Origin: OLB11 sp041392835
GTDB lineage: Bacteria > Bacteroidota > Bacteroidia > Chitinophagales > Chitinophagaceae
Reading direction: 5' to 3'
Length of the DNA: 64,000 nt
Assembly: GCA_041392835.1 (NCBI GenBank)
Contig: JAWKLF010000001.1
Coordinates: 1,154,413-1,218,412 of the forward strand
Shown piece after piece: positions 8,631-17,681 of this stretch. The position numbers and the translations under genes are program-made. The notes under the pieces were generated by a model. The model was not told the DNA's origin. It saw only the letters and a program-made list of their open reading frames with translations, and ran no database searches. Positions within the stretch are counted from its first letter, which is position 1, and each line of letters begins with the position of its first letter.

Positions 8631-9972
8631 ACTATACACAATTTTAAGTGCTTTGTTGTTTACATTCGGCTGTCAGGAATCATCTAAAATCTTGCATCCA
8701 ACCTTTGCTGAACATATTGCTCCCATTGTACATCGTAGTTGTACTCCTTGTCATAAGCCTCAGCAAATAGGTCATTTTGATTTGATTACATACCAAGATG
8801 TTGTTTCACAAAAAGATCAAATATGGTTTACTATATCGAATAGAATTATGCCTCCTTGGCCAGCAGATATTCATTATACAGAATTTATTGGTCAAAATAC
8901 GTTGACAGATGAAGAGATAAAGCTGTTTAAAATATGGATAGATAATTCTTGCCCGCAGGGCGATACTTCTCATTTGCCAAGTTATACTATTAGTCCTGAA
9001 CGCTCATTTTTAGGAAAACCAGATTATGTTATACCCGTTATACCCACACACATAGAAGGCAATTTCTCGGATCAGTTTTTATTGATAAAAGTTCCTTTTG
9101 AATTGCCCTCAGATACGTTTATACGTGCTGTGGAGTTTGTGCCAGGCAATACCAAAGTTGTACATCATGTAAATGGCGATATGGTAAAGTTTACAAATGA
9201 AAAAAAGAAAAATGTTTTTGATGGCACCTTGGTAAGCAATATGGTTTTAGACTCTACTATCGTATTGGCTTACCAAAAAATTGGTTTATTGCATGACGAT
9301 GGTAGTTTTCCTATATTAAGCAAATCGGTTGTCAACTATTTACCTGGCGTAATAGCTCAGCAGTATCCCGATGGTATAGGGGGCTGGAAGGCCTTTAAGA
9401 AAAATGCTTTTGTACTTAGTGATTTGCATTATGGACCATCGCTTGAAAATACATGGGATAGCTCGTACATAAATATATTTTTGTCAAAAACTCATCCAGA
9501 CAGACCCTTAAAAGAATTTCAGATGGGGACTTTGGGTATTTCGCCTATAGTACCGCCATTAATTATTCCGCCGAATACTGTCAAAAAATATACAACAAGA
9601 ACTACACTACAAGAAACCATTTCAGTACTTACAATTAACCCTCATATGCACTTGTTAGGTAAGAGTTTTAAAGCCTATGCTCTCAAGCCCAATGGAGATA
9701 CCATACGACTTATACATATACCTAAATGGAATTTTAATTGGCAGTTTTTTTACACATTTAAAAAAATGATTGTAATTCCTAAAGGAAGCACCATTATTGT
9801 AGAAGGAGAGTTTGATAATACAGAAGATAATCCATTTAATCCTTTTCATCCGCCAAGAGTAGTAAAAGATAATAAAGGAAGTATGCGTACTACCGATGAA
9901 ATGTTTCAATTTATTGTTACCTATTTACCTTATCGAAAAGGAGATGAAGATTTTTCTTTAGAGAGAAATTGA
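8617..9972 (+). CDS. Lipoprotein with CxxCH haem site and copper monooxygenase-like (PHM-type) domain
   Basis: The 451-residue protein has a lipobox ending at C19 (LLFTFGC). A cytochrome-c-like segment with SCTPCHKP (C42-C45-H46) follows and fits covalent haem attachment. Residues about 150-450 resemble copper type II ascorbate-dependent monooxygenases: the His pair in KVVHHVNGD (H183/H184) and HMH in NPHMHLLGK (H343/H345), with methionines near the C-terminus. This architecture is common in Bacteroidota and Planctomycetes lipoproteins. It probably sits on the outer face of a membrane as a redox protein. Substrate unknown. Its start overlaps the YihY gene. Confidence 0.75.
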   Translation: MKYIKLYTILSALLFTFGCQESSKILHPTFAEHIAPIVHRSCTPCHKPQQIGHFDLITYQDVVSQKDQIWFTISNRIMPPWPADIHYTEFIGQNTLTDEEIKLFKIWIDNSCPQGDTSHLPSYTISPERSFLGKPDYVIPVIPTHIEGNFSDQFLLIKVPFELPSDTFIRAVEFVPGNTKVVHHVNGDMVKFTNEKKKNVFDGTLVSNMVLDSTIVLAYQKIGLLHDDGSFPILSKSVVNYLPGVIAQQYPDGIGGWKAFKKNAFVLSDLHYGPSLENTWDSSYINIFLSKTHPDRPLKEFQMGTLGISPIVPPLIIPPNTVKKYTTRTTLQETISVLTINPHMHLLGKSFKAYALKPNGDTIRLIHIPKWNFNWQFFYTFKKMIVIPKGSTIIVEGEFDNTEDNPFNPFHPPRVVKDNKGSMRTTDEMFQFIVTYLPYRKGDEDFSLERN

Positions 9973-10031
9973 ATTTTTTATAAAAAGTATTAATACTTCA
10001 TTTTATAACATTTTCTTATCGTTTTTAATAC

Positions 10032-10039
10032 TAACTTTG
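10032..10039 (+). promoter_or_regulatory. Candidate -7 box (TAACTTTG)
   Basis: TAACTTTG matches TAnnTTTG and lies 21 nt before the ATG at 10061 of the membrane protein gene. It supports 10061 as the true start, because an in-frame alternative start at 10037 would fall inside the promoter. Confidence 0.45.
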
Positions 10040-10060
10040 TATTTCAAAGTACTTTTTAAC

Positions 10061-10693
10061 ATGCAAGAAAAAAACCTCCAAACCATAGAAGATATACATC
10101 AGATGATGTCTAAAAGTAGTCGTTTTATTAGTTTGAGTGGCTTAAGTGGTATAGCAGCTGGGTTATGCGCATTGGTGGGAGCATATGTAGCAAACATAAG
10201 TATTGATAAATATTATAAGCACTATACAAGCTTAGCATCAACGCCATCTACATTGAGAAATCAACTTTTGTTTATAGCTTTTGTAGTCCTTATTTCGGCA
10301 ATATGTACAGCCTTTTTATTTACATACAGAAAAAGTAAAATAGATGGAATACCCATATGGGGCACAAGCTCTATGCGTTTGGCCTGGAATACCATATTGC
10401 CTATGCTTGTGGGGGCTATCATTATTTTAAAGTGCATACAATTAAATTTATTTGACTTTATCGCACCAATTTGTTTGTTAGCTTATGGTTTAGGATTGAT
10501 CAATGGTTCCAAATATACCTTAGGTGAGATACGCTATTTGGGTTATTTGCAATTAATATTAGGTTGTATCAATTTGTGGTTACCAAAACATGGCTTGATG
10601 TTTTGGGCTTTGGGTTTTGGAGCATTGCATATAGTATATGGCGTAGTAATGTGGTTTAAATACGAACGTGAACAAAAAGACATTGAAAATTGA
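10061..10693 (+). CDS. Multi-pass membrane protein, unknown function
   Basis: The 210-residue protein (MQEKNLQTIEDIHQMMSKSS) has about six hydrophobic helices: roughly LSGIAAGLCALVGAYVA, LLFIAFVVLISAICTAFLF, MLVGAIIILKC, FIAPICLLAYGLGLI, and two more near the end. An in-frame codon at 10037 is possible but overlaps the promoter box. The next gene, a small winged-helix regulator, starts inside its stop codon. This pairing recurs in Bacteroidota and suggests that the regulator controls, or works with, the membrane protein. Function unknown. Confidence 0.7.
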   Translation: MQEKNLQTIEDIHQMMSKSSRFISLSGLSGIAAGLCALVGAYVANISIDKYYKHYTSLASTPSTLRNQLLFIAFVVLISAICTAFLFTYRKSKIDGIPIWGTSSMRLAWNTILPMLVGAIIILKCIQLNLFDFIAPICLLAYGLGLINGSKYTLGEIRYLGYLQLILGCINLWLPKHGLMFWALGFGALHIVYGVVMWFKYEREQKDIEN

Positions 10694-10989
10694 GTTTTAA
10701 TATACATACACTTAATAAGCTATTTGAGAATCGTATACGTTTGGGCATTATGAGTGCCTTGATGGTAAATGAATCTGTCAATTTTCTTTTTCTAAAAGAA
10801 CTTTTAGATGTTACGGATGGCAATTTGGCATCGCATTTAAAACCTTTGGAAGAAAATAAGTATATTAAAATTGAAAAGGGTTTTTTGGGTAGAAAAACAA
10901 ACACTATATATAAAATTACAAAACTAGGTGAAAAGGCATTTAAAGAACATTTAGTGGCGTTAGAGAAGATGATAAAAGGCTTAGAATAA
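10690..10989 (+). CDS. Small winged-helix transcriptional regulator
   Basis: The 99-residue protein is one winged-helix DNA-binding domain (ENRIRLGIMSALMVNESVNF, LLDVTDGNLASHLKPLEENK as recognition helix, then a basic wing KGFLGRKTNTIYKITKLG). It fits the MarR/ArsR-like 'winged helix DNA-binding domain' proteins of about 100 residues. The start is TTG at 10690, overlapping the TGA of the membrane protein, which implies translational coupling. It probably represses its own operon; the target is not visible. Confidence 0.75.
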   Translation: MSFNIHTLNKLFENRIRLGIMSALMVNESVNFLFLKELLDVTDGNLASHLKPLEENKYIKIEKGFLGRKTNTIYKITKLGEKAFKEHLVALEKMIKGLE

Positions 10990-11041
10990 AAATTTTTTTG
11001 ACCAAATACTTTGAACCCAAATTATATATTGGCATTCGCCA

Positions 11042-11170
11042 ATGGCATAAACGACTAATAAAATAAGCCCATTTTGGATTTTTAAAAAAATCTAAAATGG
11101 AGATTTTCTAAGTCGGGGTTAAACCCAAGTAATGCAAGTAGTTCACTCCTTTTAGTCGTTTCTATTGCAT
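11042..11170. repeat. Structured intergenic element with nested inverted repeats
   Basis: The ends are imperfect inverted repeats sharing AACGACTAA (11049-11057) and TTAGTCGTT (11152-11160), extended by ATGGCAT and ATTGCAT. Inside lies a near-perfect 15-bp hairpin (CCATTTTGGATTTTT at 11069-11083, its complement at 11086-11100) and a small palindrome GGGTTAAACCC (11117-11127 region). It could be a MITE-like remnant, an RNA structure ahead of creD, or a terminator for the upstream regulator. I see no ORF. Confidence 0.5.
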
Positions 11171-11215
11171 AACTTAGGTTGAAATACAAAGCACTTTTAA
11201 ATAAAATAAACATAT

Positions 11216-12526
11216 ATGGAAAACACAAAGCAGCCATCATTTTGGCAAACAAACAAAATCCTTTTCAAAGGATTTTTAATTGGATTTTTAGTACTGGTAC
11301 TATTAATTCCTACACTATTTATAAACAACCTCATACAAGAGCGAACGCAGCGAGCAGAAGAAGTAAAAAGAGAAATCACAGACCAATGGGCAGGTAAACA
11401 AGAAATACGTGGGCCAATATTGAGTATTCCGTATTGGGAATATACTCAAACTGCTAATAAAGATGTATTGAAAAATAAGCGCATAGCCTACTTTTTGCCC
11501 AATCAGCTAGATATAGATGGCACTATACATCCACAAAAGTTGCATCGTTCTATATTTGAAATGGTTGTGTACACCAGTACGTTGAAAGTAGCTGGACACT
11601 TTGATTCTTTAAACTTGAGTAAATTCAATGTGCCTATACAAAATTTTATTTTTGAAGAATCTAAAATAAATTTTGGTATTAATGACTTTAGAGGCATAAA
11701 CGAAGAATTAGTTTTACATTGGAATAATCAAGACTATACCTTGAGCGCAAACCATACCAAATCAAACTTAATAGATAAAGGTCTGAGTGTGCCGATACGT
11801 TTAGATGAAAAAAGCATTACAACAAAGCAAACTTTTATGTTGAATATTGATTTAAGAGGTGCTGAAGGCATTTCATTTTTGCCATTTGGCAAGCGTACCA
11901 AAGTAAAGTTGCAAGGGCAATGGCCCAATCCATCCTTTGAAGGAAGATCGCCAGTTTCTAAAATTTCGGATAGTGCTTTTAATGCAGCGTGGACTATGCT
12001 TCATGTAAATAGAGCATACCCTCAGGAGTGGCTCGATGACGATAATTATAATTTAGATGCTTCAATATTTGGGGTCAATCTATTACAGCCCATCAATCAT
12101 TATAGCAAAAATATGCGAACATCTAAGTATGCTATTCTCATTATATTATTGACCTTTGTTATTTATTTTTTTATTGAATTATTTCAAAAAAAGTCGGCAC
12201 ATCCTATCCAATATGTTTTAGTTGGTTTTGCGTTGTGTATTTTTTACACTCTTTTATTATCATTTTCAGAATGGGTCGGATTCAATTGGGCATATATTAT
12301 TGCCTCTATTTCAACGGTACTATTATTAGGCTTTTATACAAGTAGTGTTTTTCAATCAAATAAAAGCGGCTTAATATTTTCTATTTTCTTATCCAGTTTG
12401 TATCTCTTTATTTTCTCTTTGATTCAGTTACAAGATAGGGCTTTGCTTTTTGGAAGTATTGGCTTGTTTTGCATACTGGCTTTGATTATGTATGCTTCAA
12501 GAAAAATAAATTGGTATAATAAATAA
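11216..12526 (+). CDS. creD: CreD-family inner membrane protein
   Basis: The 436-residue protein has an N-terminal membrane helix (about residues 18-40), then a large periplasmic domain (residues 45-300) with the CreD motifs ERTQRAEEVKREITDQWAGK, GPILSIPYW and YFLPNQLDIDGTI. The C-terminal part holds about five helices (305-430). Length matches E. coli CreD (about 450). CreD is linked to envelope integrity and beta-lactam/colicin tolerance in other bacteria; no creBC genes are nearby, as usual in Bacteroidota. A structured intergenic element precedes it. Confidence 0.85.
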   Translation: MENTKQPSFWQTNKILFKGFLIGFLVLVLLIPTLFINNLIQERTQRAEEVKREITDQWAGKQEIRGPILSIPYWEYTQTANKDVLKNKRIAYFLPNQLDIDGTIHPQKLHRSIFEMVVYTSTLKVAGHFDSLNLSKFNVPIQNFIFEESKINFGINDFRGINEELVLHWNNQDYTLSANHTKSNLIDKGLSVPIRLDEKSITTKQTFMLNIDLRGAEGISFLPFGKRTKVKLQGQWPNPSFEGRSPVSKISDSAFNAAWTMLHVNRAYPQEWLDDDNYNLDASIFGVNLLQPINHYSKNMRTSKYAILIILLTFVIYFFIELFQKKSAHPIQYVLVGFALCIFYTLLLSFSEWVGFNWAYIIASISTVLLLGFYTSSVFQSNKSGLIFSIFLSSLYLFIFSLIQLQDRALLFGSIGLFCILALIMYASRKINWYNK

Positions 12527-12544
12527 GGCATTACAATATATAAA

Positions 12545-12585
12545 AAGGGGTATAAAGTTTATTTCTTTATACCCTTTATTATGTA
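12545..12585. terminator. Bidirectional rho-independent terminator
   Basis: GGGTATAAAG and CTTTATACCC form a 10-bp stem with A/T tracts on both sides. It lies between the convergent creD and TonB-receptor genes and can serve both strands. Confidence 0.75.
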
Positions 12586-12614
12586 CCAAATAAAAGAAAG
12601 TTGCTTAACTTAAT

Positions 12615-14879
12615 TTATAAATTTCCATCAATTATTTCTTGGCTTCTGTCTATGCCTAAACTTGCAAACATGCCTAAAAATATAAATGTTTTAGCTGTAG
12701 GTTTAATGGCACTTCTATAATAGATGCCATCATGATTCAAATCTCTACTGGCATAGTTATATCCATAGGTTTGATTAATACGCAATGGATTATTTACACC
12801 CATAAAAAATACCATAAAAGTTTTTTTGATAGATTTGATATAATTGAATGATAGGTTTACTGTATGATAATCTACAGTTCTATCGCTCATAAATAAATCT
12901 ACATTCGGATTGGTGTCATAGGGATTTGTCTTATTATAATTTATATAGGGTCTGCCAGATGCGTAGGTATAAGTACCATTAATACCGAACATATATTTAG
13001 TCCAGAATTTTTTTACTACTAAAGAGCTACTATGTGTAGCAACAAAGTCAGGTTGTACTTCTTTTAAGTAATTTAAAAAATTTCTTTTGGTATCTATAAA
13101 TGAATACGAAATCCAAAAATCTATTCCTTTTATTAATTTTTTATCTCTATAAAATAATTCTAAACCTCTGGCATATCCTGTGCCATTATTACTTGGTTGA
13201 TAGAGATTAAAGAGTGGTTTGGTTTTTATTAATTTATAATATTGTTTATAATAAACCTCTATTCTAAATACTCTGTCTTTTGGTTTAAACTGATAGTTTA
13301 GTATATAATGATCTGCTCTTAGAAAGTCTAAGTTTGTTTTTTCTCTTAAATATTGATACTCTGGTTTTTGATAAAATATTCCATAGGCAAGCGAAATTTG
13401 AGCATTACGGTGCACTTTATAAGCCGCAGACACACGAGGAGCTATATTAAATTTATTCATTACGCTAGCGTGTTCTGCTCGTACTCCTACCTTGCCAGCT
13501 ATATCATTTGTAATATAAAAATCAGTTTCGGCAAAAATTGCTTTGTAATGGTCTTCAACGTTTGGAATTGAATATATAGTTTTGCTATCATCGTTGGTAT
13601 AAGCGTATTCGGCTCCAAATCGAAAAGCATTTAGACCATTAAAAGTTTTCTGCAATACAGATTTAATGGTCAGCAAGGTGTTGTAATTATTTATTTCAAA
13701 GTTATTTATTCCAGCAAAGTTGCTATCGCTTACTAATTCATTTTGCTGATTTACAATTTTTGTATGTATATCATCTTTATTATAGCTTGCGCAAAGCCCT
13801 AACAATAATTTCCATTCTTTTCCAAGACTATTTTTATACGATAGATTGGTATAAACATTTTTGTTTTTAAGACTAAATTCGTCATTGTATTGTTTGGATA
13901 CATCATTATAGTCATAACTTGTAATATTGGGTCTTTGTATGTTTAGAGAAAACATGTTGGCATAACCATAAAATTTCAGTAAGCCCGTTTTACCAAGTTT
14001 TCTTCTAAAGTTCAAATCAATCTGACTAGAGGTGGGTGCTTTTTTATAATTTATATTTTGTTTTGCTAAGGCAAAATAGGGTCCCAAATTGACATAGTTT
14101 AAAGAAATACCTGCTGATGTTTTTTTGTCTTTGGCTAAGAGTTGAGTGCCGGCTCCAAAACCAAGTGTAGTAAGATTAAAAAATCCTTCATTTCTATTGG
14201 CTAAATCTGTAGTTTCTAATATTACAGCAGAAGACAACGCTCCGCCATACAAAGCCGAATAGCCACCTGTAGAAAATGTAGTTCCTTTAAAAATAAATGG
14301 ATTAAAACGACCTCTGGAGCCTAAGTCAGGAACAGAACTTAAAAAAGAATTTCGCACCCAGGTGCCGTCAATAAATGTTTGAGTTTCCCAAGCTGTACCG
14401 CCTCTCACAAATAAACCTTCTTTATCATTGTTTTGTTGTGCACCGGGCAATGTTTTTAAAGCTCCATAACTGTCGCCATTACTGCCTGCTGTAGTTACTA
14501 TATCAATTGAGTTTAAGGTAGTTCCTTTTTTTTCGTCACTTGCTTCAAAAGCTCCAGCGGTTATCACTACTGCTTTTAAGTCATTTAATTTTTCTTTGAG
14601 AATAAAATCCACTACAAGATTTTTGCTATTTATGAATATTTTCTTTTTTTGTGTCACATAGCCAATATAATTTGCTACTATAGTAACACTATCGCTTGCT
14701 TCTGTTTCAAAAGTGTATTCTCCATCTTTATTAGTTGTGCCACCATCATAAGTATTTTCTATAGACACATTAACACCAATAAGTAATTCTCCTTTATTAT
14801 CTTTTATAATTCCTTTAATTTTTGTTTGTGCAGCAAGCACTGATGGAATAAGGAATACGAAGAGTAAAATTTTTTTCAT
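12615..14879 (-). CDS. TonB-dependent outer-membrane receptor with carboxypeptidase-regulatory-like N-domain
   Basis: The 754-residue protein has a signal peptide (to AQT at about 19), a CarboxypepD_reg-like Ig domain (TKIKGIIKDNKGELLIGVNV, residues 20-105), a plug domain (LKTLPGAQQNNDKEGLFVRGG around 140-165) and a long beta-barrel to the C-terminus. No SusD partner follows, so a siderophore, cobalamin or small-ligand receptor is more likely than a glycan utilisation pair. The ligand cannot be told. A good Bacteroidota promoter lies upstream. Confidence 0.85.
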   Translation of the reverse strand: MKKILLFVFLIPSVLAAQTKIKGIIKDNKGELLIGVNVSIENTYDGGTTNKDGEYTFETEASDSVTIVANYIGYVTQKKKIFINSKNLVVDFILKEKLNDLKAVVITAGAFEASDEKKGTTLNSIDIVTTAGSNGDSYGALKTLPGAQQNNDKEGLFVRGGTAWETQTFIDGTWVRNSFLSSVPDLGSRGRFNPFIFKGTTFSTGGYSALYGGALSSAVILETTDLANRNEGFFNLTTLGFGAGTQLLAKDKKTSAGISLNYVNLGPYFALAKQNINYKKAPTSSQIDLNFRRKLGKTGLLKFYGYANMFSLNIQRPNITSYDYNDVSKQYNDEFSLKNKNVYTNLSYKNSLGKEWKLLLGLCASYNKDDIHTKIVNQQNELVSDSNFAGINNFEINNYNTLLTIKSVLQKTFNGLNAFRFGAEYAYTNDDSKTIYSIPNVEDHYKAIFAETDFYITNDIAGKVGVRAEHASVMNKFNIAPRVSAAYKVHRNAQISLAYGIFYQKPEYQYLREKTNLDFLRADHYILNYQFKPKDRVFRIEVYYKQYYKLIKTKPLFNLYQPSNNGTGYARGLELFYRDKKLIKGIDFWISYSFIDTKRNFLNYLKEVQPDFVATHSSSLVVKKFWTKYMFGINGTYTYASGRPYINYNKTNPYDTNPNVDLFMSDRTVDYHTVNLSFNYIKSIKKTFMVFFMGVNNPLRINQTYGYNYASRDLNHDGIYYRSAIKPTAKTFIFLGMFASLGIDRSQEIIDGNL

Positions 14880-14905
14880 TTTTTATAAATTTGATACCGT
14901 ATAGG

Positions 14906-14936
14906 CAAAAGTATTTATAGAATATGTCTGTGGCAA
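14906..14936 (-). promoter_or_regulatory. Bacteroidota promoter of the TonB receptor (TTG-N20-TACTTTTG)
   Basis: On the minus strand TTG (14936-14934) and TACTTTTG (14913-14906) are separated by 20 nt, matching the TTG/TAnnTTTG arrangement of the Bacteroidota primary sigma factor. The box lies 26 nt upstream of the receptor ATG. Confidence 0.6.
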
Positions 14937-14950
14937 ATTTTTGATGGGCG

Positions 14951-14958
14951 TATATTTG
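14951..14958 (+). promoter_or_regulatory. Candidate -7 box (TATATTTG) of the glcD-like gene
   Basis: TATATTTG matches TAnnTTTG and ends 6 nt before the ATG at 14965. Transcription would start at or just before that ATG, suggesting a very short or absent leader. This favours 14965 over the upstream in-frame starts at 14941/14944. Confidence 0.5.
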
Positions 14959-14964
14959 CCGTTC

Positions 14965-16362
14965 ATGTATAAAGTGATTACGGATAGCGACATTACTTTT
15001 TTTCAACAAATTGTTGGGGTAGACTATGTTTTGCACCAATCCCATGAACGATTTGCAGAATATAGCAAAGATCATACAGAAGATTTAGTGTTCAATCCTG
15101 ATATTGTTTTGTTACCAAAAGATACTTCAGAAATCAGTAGGATTCTGTCTTTTTGCAATGAACAAAAAATTGTTGTTACGCCACGTGGTGCAGGTACAGG
15201 CTTGAGTGGCGGCTCCTTGCCAGTGTATGGTGGTGTCGTATTGAGCTTAGAACGTTTAAATGCTATCATTGATATAGACCAAGAAAATTTTCAAGTAGTA
15301 GTAGAGTCAGGTGTTATCAATGAAGTTTTGCAACAAGCTTTAGATCATGTTGGGCTTTTCTATCCACCTGATCCTGCTAGCAAGGGTTCTTGTTTTTTGG
15401 GTGGCAATGTTGCACATTCGAGTGGTGGTCCTAAAGCATTAAAATATGGTACAACTCGAGATTATGTATTGAATTTGGAAGTTGTACTTCCGAACGGTGA
15501 AATTTTTTGGACAGGTGCAAACACATTGAAATATAGTACTGGATACAATCTTACGCATTTGATGATAGGCAGCGAAGGCACATTAGCAGTAGTAAGTAAA
15601 ATAGTTTTGAAAGTTATATCTAAACCCAAACATACCATTTTAGTATTGGCATCCTTTGAATCGGCTACAAGCGCATGTAAAGCAGTAAGTCAAATTTTTT
15701 CTGAAGGTTTTTCGCCTTCTATTTGTGAATTTGTAGAATCTGAAGCCTTTGCACTATCAGCTGCTTTTACAGGTTTATCTTTTCAACAAGATGAAAAAAG
15801 CAAGGCTTATTTATTAATTGAATTTGATGGCAATTATCCAAGTTTATTAGAAGAACAAGTAAGCGAGCTATATAAATATATAATTCCAATGGGATGTATA
15901 GATATGTTATTGGCTGATACAAGTGAAAAAAAGGAATTCTTTTGGAAACTAAGAAGAAGTATAGGAGAGGCTACAAAATATAATAATGTTTATAAAGAAG
16001 AAGATACTGTAGTGCCTAGGGCTACTTTGTCTATTTTATATGATGCCGTAAAAGAAATTGGTGCTCGATACGGATTCCGAAGTATTTGTTATGGTCATGC
16101 TGGAGATGGAAATTTGCATGTCAATATTCTAAAAGATCAATTGTCAGATTCATTTTGGAATCAGGAGATAAAGCAGGCTATAAAAGAAATTTTTTTAGTT
16201 GCTAAAAAATTACATGGCACCATAAGTGGTGAACATGGAATTGGGTATGTACAAAAAGAATTTATGCCTCTTGTTTTGAACTCAGTTCAATTAGACTTGA
16301 TGAAATCAATAAAGAAAGTATTTGACCCTAATAATATTTTAAACCCAGGAAAAATAGTTTAA
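14965..16362 (+). CDS. FAD-linked oxidase, GlcD/D-lactate dehydrogenase family
   Basis: The 465-residue flavoprotein has the PCMH FAD-binding domain (residues about 30-215) with VTPRGAGTGLSGGSLP and NVAHSSGGPKALKYGTTRDY, then the C-terminal FAD-oxidase domain with CYGHAGDGNLHVNIL and SGEHGIGYVQKE near the active site. This fits glycolate oxidase subunit D or D-lactate dehydrogenase enzymes, which oxidise a 2-hydroxy acid to the 2-keto acid. No glcE/glcF neighbours are present, so a stand-alone D-lactate or glycolate dehydrogenase is likely. The start was chosen from the promoter position. Confidence 0.85.
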   Translation: MYKVITDSDITFFQQIVGVDYVLHQSHERFAEYSKDHTEDLVFNPDIVLLPKDTSEISRILSFCNEQKIVVTPRGAGTGLSGGSLPVYGGVVLSLERLNAIIDIDQENFQVVVESGVINEVLQQALDHVGLFYPPDPASKGSCFLGGNVAHSSGGPKALKYGTTRDYVLNLEVVLPNGEIFWTGANTLKYSTGYNLTHLMIGSEGTLAVVSKIVLKVISKPKHTILVLASFESATSACKAVSQIFSEGFSPSICEFVESEAFALSAAFTGLSFQQDEKSKAYLLIEFDGNYPSLLEEQVSELYKYIIPMGCIDMLLADTSEKKEFFWKLRRSIGEATKYNNVYKEEDTVVPRATLSILYDAVKEIGARYGFRSICYGHAGDGNLHVNILKDQLSDSFWNQEIKQAIKEIFLVAKKLHGTISGEHGIGYVQKEFMPLVLNSVQLDLMKSIKKVFDPNNILNPGKIV

Positions 16363-16373
16363 ATTTAAGAATA

Positions 16374-17669
16374 ATGAATAAGAATATTTTACAGAATGTT
16401 TTAGCAGGATTAACAGTCAGTTTTGCTGCACTATCACTTGGTGCGGCTTTTGGTATTATGTCTACAAGAGGTGCTTTTGCAGGAATGCTGAGTGCAGCTA
16501 TTATTCCTATTATTACATCTATATTCGGAGGTACTCGTATACAAGCTTCTGGTCCTACAGCTCCTATGACAGCGGTTTCGGCTTTGCTTATAGCAAAAGC
16601 ATACGAAGCATTCCCCGATAAAACGATGGCCGAACAATTTATAACACTAACACTCATACTACATGGTGTGCTTCTAATTGTGGCAGGTATAGCACGTCTT
16701 GGATCTTTAATTCGCTTTGTTCCCAATGCTGTTGTACTTGGTTTTATGAATGGAATTGCATTTTTAATTTGGAAAGATCAAATTGTAAAAATTTTTGGTT
16801 TGTTAGGAAAAAAAATGATGTCTGGAAATTTGATGTTAAATATTTTATTTACAGTATTGACTGTTGCAAGTATTTTTCTTTTGCCTTTTTTATACAAAAA
16901 AATAAATATTAGCGAAAAAATTAGACCTTTTCTTTCACCATTATTATTTAGTATTATCATAATGACACTATTAGCCAATATTACTTCAGCTAATATTCAA
17001 CATGTTGATTTGGGAACAACTATAGATTCCTTTCAACAATTTTACACCATGCTAAAAAATTATTTTCCATCGGATATGCTCTTTGATACATCTTTATTGC
17101 TAAAAGCATTTCCTATGGCTTTACAACTTACATTCTTGGGTTATTTAGATTCTTTACTCACAGCATTAGTTATAGATAAAATGACAAAAGAAAAAACCAA
17201 ACAAAATAAAGAATTGATAGCGCAAGGAATTTCTAATACGGTGGCTGGTTTATTACAAGGTATACCTGGTGCTCAGGCTACTATACGATCTGTATTGCTA
17301 GTAAAAGAAAATGCAACCATGCGTTTAGCTGGTATTTTATTAGGTGTTTTTGTATTAATGAGTTTGCTTTTATTTAAAAATTATTTAGTACTTATTCCAT
17401 CTGCTGTTTTTGTAGGCGTATTGTTAAAAGCAGGGTGGGATGTGTCAGACAGAGATTATATGTTTGTGTATTTTTCAAAAAAATGGTACAAGGATTGGAA
17501 TCGAAATTTTCAATTTTTTCTGATATTGCTTACTACTCTCATTACATTATTTTTTGATTTAAACATAGCTGTGTTTACAGGAACAGCTCTTTTTTATTTA
17601 CTTAAGTATACACTAAAAAGTAAAAAACTAAGCGATGTAGAACAAGTTTTAGAAGATAATATTGACTAA
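16374..17669 (+). CDS. SulP/SLC26-family anion transporter without STAS domain
   Basis: The 431-residue membrane protein has the SulP core: LAGLTVSFAALSLGAAFGIM, IFGGTRIQASGPTAPMTAV (the QxSGPTAP substrate site in TM3), FMNGIAFLIWKDQI, and the second half with AQGISNTVAGLLQGIPGAQA. About 12 helices are predicted. It ends at residue 431 without the usual cytoplasmic STAS domain. It starts 12 nt after the GlcD-like gene and converges on the dab genes. Substrates of SulP proteins include sulfate and bicarbonate; next to DabAB bicarbonate is plausible but not shown. Confidence 0.8.
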   Translation: MNKNILQNVLAGLTVSFAALSLGAAFGIMSTRGAFAGMLSAAIIPIITSIFGGTRIQASGPTAPMTAVSALLIAKAYEAFPDKTMAEQFITLTLILHGVLLIVAGIARLGSLIRFVPNAVVLGFMNGIAFLIWKDQIVKIFGLLGKKMMSGNLMLNILFTVLTVASIFLLPFLYKKINISEKIRPFLSPLLFSIIIMTLLANITSANIQHVDLGTTIDSFQQFYTMLKNYFPSDMLFDTSLLLKAFPMALQLTFLGYLDSLLTALVIDKMTKEKTKQNKELIAQGISNTVAGLLQGIPGAQATIRSVLLVKENATMRLAGILLGVFVLMSLLLFKNYLVLIPSAVFVGVLLKAGWDVSDRDYMFVYFSKKWYKDWNRNFQFFLILLTTLITLFFDLNIAVFTGTALFYLLKYTLKSKKLSDVEQVLEDNID

Positions 17670-17681
17670 TTCTTTTTTATT

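Noticed and set aside
16328..16726. Minus-strand 132-codon ORF inside the SulP gene
   Set aside because: Antisense to the SulP N-terminus, which has a clear substrate motif; no support for a gene.
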